Shown piece by piece: positions 1 to 7,377 of a DNA stretch of 36,663 nt. A program made the position numbers and the translations under genes. The notes under the pieces were generated by a model, which was given only the letters and a program-made list of their open reading frames with translations, had not been told where the DNA came from and did not search any database. Each line of letters opens with the position of its first letter. Within the stretch, counting starts at the first letter, position 1. Origin of the DNA: Bacillota bacterium (GTDB lineage: Bacteria; Bacillota; Clostridia; Tissierellales; MES13). The stretch spans positions 1 to 36,663 of the forward strand of contig VEND01000024.1 in NCBI GenBank assembly GCA_009711765.1, read 5' to 3'.

Positions 1-1169
1 ATGGGGATAAAATTGAGGGGGAATATCAAGCTGATGACAAACAAGAAGTAATATCTATGTTAAGAGCTGAAAATTCCTATCCCCTAGAAATTAAGGAAAA
101 TGATAAAAAAAATAAAGATGTATTAGACATTTTTAATAAAGTTAAGATGAAAGATATTTCACTTTTCTGTAGACAAATTTATGCCATGTTAAATGCAGGG
201 GTAACAGTAAATACAAGTTTAGAGGTTTTAAAAGAGCAAACAGAGAATAAAAAAATGAAAGAAACAATAGGAAATGTTAGTGATGATGTACAAAAGGGTG
301 AAACCTTAACAGATGCAATGAAAAAATATAGTGAAGTATTTCCAGATTTATTAGTAAATATGATAGAAGTAGGAGAGATGAGTGGTAATTTAGATAATAT
401 AATGGCTAAAATGGCTGATTATTATGAAAGGGAAAATAAGATTAGAAATAAAGTTAAAGGTGCCATGGTTTATCCAGCTATTTTAAGTATTGTAACTATT
501 TTTGTAGTAATATTTTTATTAACTGCAGTTCTTCCTACATTTGTAGATATGTTTACTGGAAGTGGGGTTATTTTACCATTACCAACTAGAATACTTTTAA
601 CAATAAGTAGTTTATTAAAAAATTACTGGTATCTTTTCATTATTATATTATCTGGGTTAATTTTTATATTTAGAAGATATAAAAAAAGTGAAGTTGGAAG
701 GAAAAATATAGATAAAATAAAATTTAAAATACCTATATATAAAACTTTAATAACTGATATGATGACCACAAGATTTTCAAGAACCTTAGCAATAATGATA
801 ACCAGTGGAATACCTTTAATGGATGCTTTAGATATAGTATCAAGAGTGGTTGGAAATAAAGTAGTAAAGGAAGGTATATCCGATACAATGGATAAAATGA
901 AACAAGGTTCTGATCTTTCAACTCCGATTAAAGATATAAAAATCTTTCCACCTATGCTTATATCAATGATAAAAATAGGTGAAGAGTCTGGAGCTTTAGA
1001 TACTATTTTAGATAAAGCAGCTGATTATTATGATGAAGAATTAGAAACATCAACTAAAAAACTTACTACTATGATAGAACCAATAATGATAGTAATAATG
1101 GCTATAATAGTAGGGTTTATAGTATTATCTATTGCACTTCCTATGTTTGATATGGTAAATACTATATAA
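1..1169 (+). CDS. pilC: PilC, type IV pilus inner-membrane platform protein (5' truncated by window edge)
   Basis: This is a GspF/PilC-family polytopic membrane protein that forms the platform on which the assembly ATPase turns and pilins are extruded. The reading frame (codons from base 3) is open to the left edge. The residues before the first ATG at 57 (GDKIEGEYQADDKQEVISM) match the usual PilC N-terminus, a short region ending in a PL.I motif, so the true start lies outside the window. The ATG at 57 also lacks a ribosome binding site. Two T2SSF repeats are visible: FCRQIYAMLNAGV with GEMSGNLD, and FSRTLAIMITSGIPL with GEESGALD. Three hydrophobic segments lie in the centre and at the C-terminus. 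It heads the pilus gene run; a pilB/pilT ATPase gene probably lies just upstream. The family call is secure. Confidence 0.95.
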   Translation, partial: GDKIEGEYQADDKQEVISMLRAENSYPLEIKENDKKNKDVLDIFNKVKMKDISLFCRQIYAMLNAGVTVNTSLEVLKEQTENKKMKETIGNVSDDVQKGETLTDAMKKYSEVFPDLLVNMIEVGEMSGNLDNIMAKMADYYERENKIRNKVKGAMVYPAILSIVTIFVVIFLLTAVLPTFVDMFTGSGVILPLPTRILLTISSLLKNYWYLFIIILSGLIFIFRRYKKSEVGRKNIDKIKFKIPIYKTLITDMMTTRFSRTLAIMITSGIPLMDALDIVSRVVGNKVVKEGISDTMDKMKQGSDLSTPIKDIKIFPPMLISMIKIGEESGALDTILDKAADYYDEELETSTKKLTTMIEPIMIVIMAIIVGFIVLSIALPMFDMVNTI

Positions 1170-1256
1170 CTATTTTTAATTTTTATGTTTAAGGGGGTGA
1201 AAAAAGGGATAGAATTAAATTACTTTGAAAAATAAAAATTTTAAGGAGGAATAAAA

Positions 1257-1661
1257 ATGATAAAATTATTTAGTAAGAGTTTAAAAAGTAACAGAGGTTT
1301 TACATTAATTGAACTTGTTGTAGTTATTGCAGTATTAGGTATAATAGCAGCAGTGGCAATACCAAATATTCAAGGTACTAAAGAAAGTGCAGGTAAAGCA
1401 GTAGATAAAGTATCAGTAAAGACGATAAATCAAGCTGTAGAACTGTATAAAATAGAAACAGATGATGATGACTTAAGTGAATTAATTAAAAATGATGCTG
1501 GTGATAAATTTGATCATGCTAATGATAAACCGGCTGATTTAATTACTGCATTAGTATATAATGACTATTTAAAAGATGACTTTAATTTAAATAGTCCAGG
1601 TGATTTTTCATTTGATAAAGATACAGTTGACGGTAGTACAGAGGTATTTGGAATCAAATAA
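1257..1661 (+). CDS. pilA: Type IV major prepilin (PilA-like)
   Basis: This 134-residue protein has a class III (prepilin) signal: a positively charged leader MIKLFSKSLKSNRG, cleavage after Gly14, and a mature N-terminus FTLIELVVVIAVLGIIAAV with Glu at mature position 5. The acidic C-terminal domain of about 90 residues has no cysteine pair. It has the best Shine-Dalgarno in the pilus cluster (AAGGAGGA, 8 bases before ATG) and an 87-base upstream gap. It sits directly before the prepilin peptidase gene. These features, and its textbook processing site, suggest it is the major pilin; the other pilin-like genes downstream look like minor pilins. Assignment as the major rather than a minor subunit is inference. 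Confidence 0.9.
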   Translation: MIKLFSKSLKSNRGFTLIELVVVIAVLGIIAAVAIPNIQGTKESAGKAVDKVSVKTINQAVELYKIETDDDDLSELIKNDAGDKFDHANDKPADLITALVYNDYLKDDFNLNSPGDFSFDKDTVDGSTEVFGIK

Positions 1662-1682
1662 ATACAATTGTAAGGAGTTAAT

Positions 1683-2432
1683 ATGAGTTTATTTATTTTC
1701 ATACTATTTATTTCGATAGGATCATTCCTTAACGTATGCATACACCGCATACCAAGGAATGAATCCATAGTATATCCACCATCACACTGTCCTAAGTGTG
1801 ATACTAAATTAAAGTTTATAGATTTAATACCAATAATAAGTTACTTAAGTACTAAGGGAAAATGTAGATACTGTGGGGAGAGTATATCTCCACAGTATCC
1901 AATAATAGAATTACTTACTGCTATTATAAGTATACTTATATATCTTAAATATGGTTTAAGTATATTATTTGTTAAATATGTAGTGTTATCAATGATTTTA
2001 ATTGTAGTTTCTGTAATTGATTATAAGTATCAAATAATACCTAATAAAATTATTATATTTGGTTTTACTGTTGGTATATCTTTACATCTATTATATAACG
2101 TAAGGACTAGTTTTATAAATGGGACTATAGGCCTATTGATAGGTGGGGGTATCTTTTTACTTATAGCTATAGTTACAAAAGGGGCTATGGGTGGAGGAGA
2201 TATAAAATTAATGGGTATGATAGGCTTTTATTTAGGATATAAGTCTATACTTTTAATTACTTTTTTATCCTTTATTATAGGAGCTTTTATATCTATTTTA
2301 CTTTTAGTTACTAAGATAAAATCAAGGAAGGATTTTATACCCTTTGGACCCTTTATATCGATAGCAACAATTATAGTAATACTATATGGAAAAGATTTAG
2401 TTGGGTTATATTTGAAATTGATACTGAATTAA
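1683..2432 (+). CDS. pilD: Prepilin peptidase / N-methyltransferase PilD
   Basis: This integral membrane aspartyl protease (A24 family) removes prepilin leaders and methylates the new N-terminal residue. Its 249 residues are normal for the family. The N-terminal half has the methyltransferase-associated zinc motif, two CxxC pairs (CPKC near residue 37 and CRYC near 60), next to GSFLNVCIHRIP and the YPIIELLT segment. The peptidase half carries the first catalytic Asp in SVIDYKYQIIPN and the second in GGGDIKLMG. About seven or eight hydrophobic segments are present. It follows the prepilin gene by 21 bases and should process all the prepilins in this locus. Confidence 0.97.
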   Translation: MSLFIFILFISIGSFLNVCIHRIPRNESIVYPPSHCPKCDTKLKFIDLIPIISYLSTKGKCRYCGESISPQYPIIELLTAIISILIYLKYGLSILFVKYVVLSMILIVVSVIDYKYQIIPNKIIIFGFTVGISLHLLYNVRTSFINGTIGLLIGGGIFLLIAIVTKGAMGGGDIKLMGMIGFYLGYKSILLITFLSFIIGAFISILLLVTKIKSRKDFIPFGPFISIATIIVILYGKDLVGLYLKLILN

Positions 2433-2452
2433 TCGGTATCAATTTCAAATAT
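2408..2452 (+). repeat. 17-bp perfect inverted repeat spanning the pilD stop
   Basis: Bases 2408-2424 and 2436-2452 are exact reverse complements around an 11-base loop that contains the pilD stop codon. A T-run does not follow, so it is not a classical intrinsic terminator. It could be an mRNA-stabilising or attenuating hairpin between the prepilin/pilD part and pilM-pilN-pilO. Confidence 0.7.
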
Positions 2453-2480
2453 TACTTAAAAAGATTGGGGTGAAATATAA

Positions 2481-3509
2481 ATGCTTAATAAAAACATATT
2501 ATCTATGGATATAGGAACAAAGAATATAAAGTTAGTTGAGTGTAGAGAAAAAAATCAAAATATTAATATAGAGAAAGCTATTATAACTGAGACCCCAGAG
2601 GGAAGTATAAAAAATGGTAGAATAATAAGTCTTGATTCATTAAGAGAGGCTTTAAAAGAGACTTTAAGAAAAGAAAAAATAAAAGCACAAAAGACAGTTA
2701 TAACAATACAAAGTAAATCAATAATTTCTAGAGAGTTAGAAATACCCTTTACTAAAAATAAAGAGGAAATGAATTCAATTGTTAAGTATGAGCTTAAAGA
2801 ATATATTCCTATAGATATTGAAGATTATGTTTTACAGTATAAAATATTAGAAAAAAAGGAAAGAAAGGCTAAAGTAATAGTAATAGCTTTATTAAAGACA
2901 ATAGTTGAGGACTATCTAGATTTAATAAAAAAATTAAGACTTAAGCCTATAGCATTAGATATAAATACTAATTCCTTGATTAAGTTATTAAATAACAGCC
3001 CAGAAGATATAACTACTGAAAAAACAGTAGCCTTTGTTGATTTAGGTTATAGTAATATACATGTTACTATAATTAGTAATGGTAAATATATGTTTGATAG
3101 GTTAATAGAACTTGGATCTAAGGATATGGATAAAAATATTTGTGATTATTTAGGTCTTCCTATAAAAAAGGCTGAAAAGATGAAACTTAATATTAAAAAT
3201 ATTAATGATGATAGTGATGATTTTGAAGAGCAGAATAGCATAAATATGATCAGATCAGCTTTAGATATTTGGGTTAGCGAAATAGAAAGGGTATTAAAAT
3301 ATTACACAAGTAGGAAAAGAGAGAATAATATTGATGCAATATATATATATGGAGGAGCTTCAAATTTAAATGGAATAGATATTTATTTTAAGGAATCATT
3401 TAATATTAATACCTTTATTTTAGATGATATATCTAGAGTAGAAAAAAAAGATAAAGACTTAAATATAGCTTCGTATATAAATTCATTAGGTGCTGTTATA
3501 AGAAAATAG
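2481..3509 (+). CDS. pilM: PilM, actin-like pilus assembly ATPase
   Basis: PilM is the cytoplasmic actin-fold protein that binds the N-terminus of PilN and links the inner-membrane alignment complex to the motor. The 342-residue protein opens with the phosphate-1 loop MDIGTKNIKLVE. It has a second actin-type nucleotide motif, VAFVDLGYSNIHVTI, near residue 185, and the adenosine-binding segment IYIYGGASNLNG near residue 288. The start has a GGGGTGAAA ribosome binding site. It is followed after 10 bases by pilN, the usual order. Confidence 0.93.
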   Translation: MLNKNILSMDIGTKNIKLVECREKNQNINIEKAIITETPEGSIKNGRIISLDSLREALKETLRKEKIKAQKTVITIQSKSIISRELEIPFTKNKEEMNSIVKYELKEYIPIDIEDYVLQYKILEKKERKAKVIVIALLKTIVEDYLDLIKKLRLKPIALDINTNSLIKLLNNSPEDITTEKTVAFVDLGYSNIHVTIISNGKYMFDRLIELGSKDMDKNICDYLGLPIKKAEKMKLNIKNINDDSDDFEEQNSINMIRSALDIWVSEIERVLKYYTSRKRENNIDAIYIYGGASNLNGIDIYFKESFNINTFILDDISRVEKKDKDLNIASYINSLGAVIRK

Positions 3510-3519
3510 GAGGAATAGG

Positions 3520-4080
3520 ATGAAAGATCTTAATTTTTTTGAACCTTATGTACGAAAAAATAATAAAGATTATAAAGAAATAGCTTTATATACTACTTTA
3601 GGTATTATAGTAGGATTAATTATTTTATTTCCAATTATAAATGCTATTAGGTTAAATAATATGAATAAAGAAATTACTGTTTTAAAGACTGAATTAAACT
3701 CTCCTAAATTGCAGAGTAAAATTAATACTTTAGAAACTAGAAAAAAGGAAATTAAGGATTTAAAAAATCATTTAAAAGATTTAAAAATAATAGATGATAA
3801 GCTTTCAAAACTTAATGTAATAAATGATACTTTATTAAATAAAATCACTATGCTAACTCCTAAAAACATTAATTTTAAAGCATTAAATATTAATAAAGAA
3901 TCTATTACAATCCAAGGAATAACTGATAATCAAAACTCAATAGGTGCATTTCAGTTTAATTTAAGAAATAATAAATCCTTTGAAAAGGTATATGTAGCAT
4001 CTATAAATAAAGAAAGCAATAATTTTAATTTTAATATAACTTTTAATATAAAAGGTGTGAAAGAAAATGAGTCTAACTAA
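3520..4080 (+). CDS. pilN: PilN-like pilus assembly protein
   Basis: This is a 186-residue bitopic protein. It has a short cytoplasmic N-terminus, MKDLNFFEPYVRK, of the NL(L)P type that docks on PilM. One membrane segment (about residues 24-42) is followed by a coiled-coil-forming region rich in Lys/Leu/Glu, then a small alpha/beta domain. PilN and PilO heterodimerise outside the membrane in known systems. It overlaps the next gene by 14 bases, suggesting translational coupling. The call rests on position between pilM and the PilO-like gene plus architecture, because PilN sequences diverge strongly. Confidence 0.88.
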   Translation: MKDLNFFEPYVRKNNKDYKEIALYTTLGIIVGLIILFPIINAIRLNNMNKEITVLKTELNSPKLQSKINTLETRKKEIKDLKNHLKDLKIIDDKLSKLNVINDTLLNKITMLTPKNINFKALNINKESITIQGITDNQNSIGAFQFNLRNNKSFEKVYVASINKESNNFNFNITFNIKGVKENESN

Positions 4081-5362
4081 GAGGGAAAGAATATTAGTTT
4101 CTATACTTATAGTGATTATAGTTTTAGCTGGGTATTTTAAAGTTTTAATTTTTCCTCAGTTAGAAAAAATTACTGAACTTAAAGCATCAGTGAAGGCATA
4201 TAATGAAAAAATACCAGATAAGGATGAACTTAATAAATCCATAAGTTCAGTAAATAAGGAATATGATAAATTAAGTTTAGAATTTGAAGGTTACAATAAT
4301 AAATATTTCAGTGATTTACATCAGGATGAAATAATTTTTATAATTAGTGAAATTTTAAATAAAACAGACCTTAATATTCAATCTATAAATTTTTCTGAAA
4401 GTAATGAAGAGAAGATAGATGAAAATAATATAAAAGTAGTAACAGTAAATTTACCTTACAGTGGTAAATATAATTCTTTAAAAAATTTATTAATGAGTTT
4501 AGAAAGTTACCATAAAATGATTATGGTAAACGACTTATCTATTAATAAAGATAAAGACAATGTAAATGGAAATATTTCTTTAGATTTTAATTGTATTGAT
4601 ATATTAAATAAGGAAAAATTAGTTACTTGGAACAATAATAATGGTAATATTAATCCCTTTGACTTTAATGATACTAAAATATCAAAGGAATATGATATCC
4701 AAATAAGTTTAGGTCCTGATAGGATTATATTAGAAAACTTTGAAAATAAGGATTTTGAATATGATTCTGATAGTAATGGAGAGGTTTGGTTAAGTAAGTA
4801 CCCACTATCAAAGAAAGGTAAATATTCTCTTAAGACAGATTTAGTATTTGATAGAGATGAAGATAAAAATGTAAAAATATTAATGGATAATATAAAGATT
4901 AACAAACCAGCTGAAAAGATTAAATTATGGGTATATGCCTTTAAAGAGTCAATGTCTAGATTAAGTATAACAATAGAAGATGAAGAAGGTAAATATAATA
5001 TTTTATTAGCTAATGAAATAGATTGGTTAGGATGGAAGCAGTTAGAATTTATACCGACTCAAGATGAGGATAAATATCCACTAATAGTTAGTGATATTGA
5101 GATTTCTAATATTACAAATAATACTTTCTTAATAGATGATTTAGAAGCATATTATGGTAGTGAAAAAATAAATGATTCGATAATAAAAGAAACTGAAGAT
5201 TTCATTCATTACCAAGTTCAACCTAAGGATACATTAAAAACTATTAGTGATAAGTTTTTTAGTTATGATATGACTGATGAAATAATTAGATATAACGACT
5301 TAAAATCAAATTCTTTAAAAGTTGGACAAGTTCTAATAATACCTAAAAATATTAGAGATTAA
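4067..5362 (+). CDS. pilO: PilO-like protein with C-terminal beta domain and LysM domain
   Basis: The first 180 residues or so have PilO architecture: one membrane segment (about 9-30), a coiled coil, and a ferredoxin-like pseudopilin-assembly domain. The protein then continues far beyond the usual length of about 200 residues, to 431. Residues about 210-370 look like a beta-sandwich, carbohydrate-binding-like domain (ENFENKDFEYDSD, NEIDWLGWKQLEF and IDDLEAYYG pattern). Residues about 380-428 form a LysM peptidoglycan-binding domain (YQVQPKDTLKTISDKFF, then KVGQVLIIPKN). This would tie the PilMNO complex directly to the cell wall in an organism without PilP or a secretin. The anchoring role is inferred; the domain order is read from the sequence. 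Confidence 0.85.
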   Translation: MSLTKRERILVSILIVIIVLAGYFKVLIFPQLEKITELKASVKAYNEKIPDKDELNKSISSVNKEYDKLSLEFEGYNNKYFSDLHQDEIIFIISEILNKTDLNIQSINFSESNEEKIDENNIKVVTVNLPYSGKYNSLKNLLMSLESYHKMIMVNDLSINKDKDNVNGNISLDFNCIDILNKEKLVTWNNNNGNINPFDFNDTKISKEYDIQISLGPDRIILENFENKDFEYDSDSNGEVWLSKYPLSKKGKYSLKTDLVFDRDEDKNVKILMDNIKINKPAEKIKLWVYAFKESMSRLSITIEDEEGKYNILLANEIDWLGWKQLEFIPTQDEDKYPLIVSDIEISNITNNTFLIDDLEAYYGSEKINDSIIKETEDFIHYQVQPKDTLKTISDKFFSYDMTDEIIRYNDLKSNSLKVGQVLIIPKNIRD

Positions 5363-5374
5363 AGGGGGCAGACC

Positions 5375-6451
5375 ATGTTTAAAAAAAATAAAAGGGGATC
5401 AACTTTAGTATTAGTTATTATGGTCATGGCTGTTCTTTCTATTTTAAGTTTCGCACTTTTAAATGTAGTTTATTCTGATGTAAAGCAAGTATCTTTTCTA
5501 GAAAAGGATACAAAAGCCTTTTATATAGCAAGGGCAGGAGCTTTAATTGTATCTGATTATATTTTAGAATCAGGAAATATAGATTATATTAAAAACAATG
5601 CTCCTATTGAGGGTACTATAGACAAAGGAAGTTATGAAGTATATATTGATGGAGAAAATACAATTGTATCTACTGGAAAAGTAGATAATATAACTGAAAC
5701 GATTAAACTTGCTTTAACTATTAAAAAAAATAAGAATTTATCAGATATATTTGAAGACGATCTTGCAATCGCTGTAAATGAAGATATAGATAGAACTAAA
5801 GTTAAAGTTTATGGAAATATATATTCTTCAGGAAATATTGATAGTAAACAACAAAATGATAAAGATTATACAGAATTTGATTTTAAGTACAGTCCACCTA
5901 AAATACCAAATTATAAAGGAGATGGATATATATATTTAAAAAATAATGATGAATATACAATATATAACAGTAATAGTTATAATAAAATAGAAATAAAGAA
6001 AGGTACTTTAAGGATTGATACAACCACTCAGGAAACAATAAAAATTGTTGTAAATACTTTATCAATTAAAAATGGTGATATTGAGATAATAGGAGAAGGA
6101 AATGTTGTATTTTATATAACAGGAAGTGCAGAATTTGAAAATGACTTTAATATTCCTGAAATGGTATTCATTGTTGATAAAAACGCTTCAATGAGTTTTA
6201 AAAATATAGATAGTGGTAAAAAGGACGGATTTAATGGATTTATTTATGGACCTGAAGCTACTATTAATATTGATCATTCTAATGTAAGTATTATAGGTGG
6301 TATTATTACTAAAAATCTTGTATATAAAGAAAATAATGGCCATGGTAATGATCCTATAATAAAGCATAAGGACTTTCCTAATGATTTAGATATGGAATTA
6401 GAAGTAGATGGTGATAAAAGGTTTGAATTAGGTGACTGGGGTAGTGATTAA
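5375..6451 (+). CDS. PilX-type pilin-like protein with beta-rich passenger domain
   Basis: This 358-residue protein has a class III-like leader (MFKKNKRG) and a hydrophobic helix, STLVLVIMVMAVLSILSFAL. It lacks the Glu5 of ordinary pilins, as PilX/GspK-like minor pilins often do. The PilX N-terminal signature KAFYIARAGA follows. The rest is beta-rich with repeated short strands (YGNIYSSGNI, IKNGDIEIIGEGNVVFYI, FNGFIYGPEATINI), resembling the solenoid domain seen in large PilX-family proteins. It is preceded by an AAAGGGGG ribosome binding site and sits among minor pilin genes. It could cap or prime the pilus tip; that role is inferred. Confidence 0.8.
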   Translation: MFKKNKRGSTLVLVIMVMAVLSILSFALLNVVYSDVKQVSFLEKDTKAFYIARAGALIVSDYILESGNIDYIKNNAPIEGTIDKGSYEVYIDGENTIVSTGKVDNITETIKLALTIKKNKNLSDIFEDDLAIAVNEDIDRTKVKVYGNIYSSGNIDSKQQNDKDYTEFDFKYSPPKIPNYKGDGYIYLKNNDEYTIYNSNSYNKIEIKKGTLRIDTTTQETIKIVVNTLSIKNGDIEIIGEGNVVFYITGSAEFENDFNIPEMVFIVDKNASMSFKNIDSGKKDGFNGFIYGPEATINIDHSNVSIIGGIITKNLVYKENNGHGNDPIIKHKDFPNDLDMELEVDGDKRFELGDWGSD

Positions 6452-6468
6452 TAAATTGAGGTGTTAAA

Positions 6469-6861
6469 ATGGGAAACAATAAAGGTATAACATTAATAGA
6501 AATTATAGTTTCCATAGCAATAATAGGTATTATATCTTTAACTTTTCTAAGTATTTTTTCAGATGGGTTTATTAACATAATATCCTCAGGAAAAAAAAGT
6601 AAAGCAGTTGCTAAATCAAGACTTGTAATAAATGATATGTTATCGGATAAAAAGAAATTTAATCTTGATGAAAATGAAGTTAAAGAATATTTAAATTCAG
6701 TAATAGATAATTATGATAATACAAACTATACATTATCTAGTGATACAAAGGAAATTAATGAAAAGGAAATTAAAGTATATAAACTTTCTGTTACTGTTAC
6801 TTATTATAAAGATAGAAAAGTTTCTTTAAAAACAGCTATACCTAAGGGGAGTAGTCAATGA
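6469..6861 (+). CDS. Minor prepilin
   Basis: This 130-residue protein has a prepilin cleavage site after MGNNKG, giving mature ITLIEIIVSIAIIGIISL with Glu at position 5. The C-terminal domain is small and Lys-rich. A GAGGTG ribosome binding site lies 5 bases before the ATG. It overlaps the next prepilin gene by 4 bases (ATGA), so the two are probably co-translated and may form a minor-pilin pair of the PilV/PilI type. The exact subfamily cannot be assigned from sequence alone. Confidence 0.85.
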   Translation: MGNNKGITLIEIIVSIAIIGIISLTFLSIFSDGFINIISSGKKSKAVAKSRLVINDMLSDKKKFNLDENEVKEYLNSVIDNYDNTNYTLSSDTKEINEKEIKVYKLSVTVTYYKDRKVSLKTAIPKGSSQ

Positions 6862-7355
6862 ATAATAAAGGAGTAACTTTGATAGAACTTTTAGTAGTTT
6901 TAGCTTTAATAGGAATAGTTATAGTGACTGCATTTTCATTATTAAATTTTGGGTATAGAACTTTTAATAAAGGGACAAGCCAAGAAGAAATACAGAGTAA
7001 TTTAAGTTTAGCATCCCATGTAATAGCAAGAAATATAAGATATGTTAAAGAAGATATTTTTATATTAGATAATTTATCTGAAGATGATATAGAAGATGGA
7101 TATTATTATATATATAAAGAAGGGGATTCTATAAAACATTTAATAAAAAGTGAAGATAGTCCTAGGGATTTAATAAAAAGTTATTGTGACAGTTTTATAG
7201 TCAGTAAAAAAAATAAAAATACATTAGAAATTAAAATAACTTCAAGTAAAGAAAATCAGGATTATGAAATAAAAACAAGGGTTTTACTTTTAAATAGTCC
7301 AAAAGTAAAAGGGAAAGCTACTAATGGTGGAAGTGTAATAAAGTATAAACCTTAA
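6858..7355 (+). CDS. Minor prepilin (PilW/PilJ-like)
   Basis: This 165-residue prepilin has leader MNNKG and mature VTLIELLVVLALIGIVIVT. The following segment (NFGYRTFNKGTSQEEIQSNL, then ASHVIARNIR) has the pattern of PilW/GspJ-like minor pilins. It is coupled by a 4-base overlap to the prepilin before it. It is likely part of the initiating tip complex together with the PilX-like protein upstream. Confidence 0.82.
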   Translation: MNNKGVTLIELLVVLALIGIVIVTAFSLLNFGYRTFNKGTSQEEIQSNLSLASHVIARNIRYVKEDIFILDNLSEDDIEDGYYYIYKEGDSIKHLIKSEDSPRDLIKSYCDSFIVSKKNKNTLEIKITSSKENQDYEIKTRVLLLNSPKVKGKATNGGSVIKYKP

Positions 7356-7377
7356 TCATTTTATAGAGGTGATAATA

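Noticed and set aside
57-1169. pilC starting at ATG 57
   Set aside because: There is no ribosome binding site, and the open frame to the left edge encodes conserved PilC N-terminal residues, so the gene is truncated by the window.
1197-1256. Possible lost prepilin before pilA: AAGGGGGTGA and a TTG frame reading MKNKNF
   Set aside because: Only nine codons long, with poor spacing; similarity to prepilin starts is too short to support a gene.
4507-4905. Minus-strand open frame inside the PilO-like gene
   Set aside because: It is a shadow of an AT-rich coding strand with no ribosome binding site or recognisable motif. The same applies to all minus-strand frames in this window, including 31990-32430 opposite recN.
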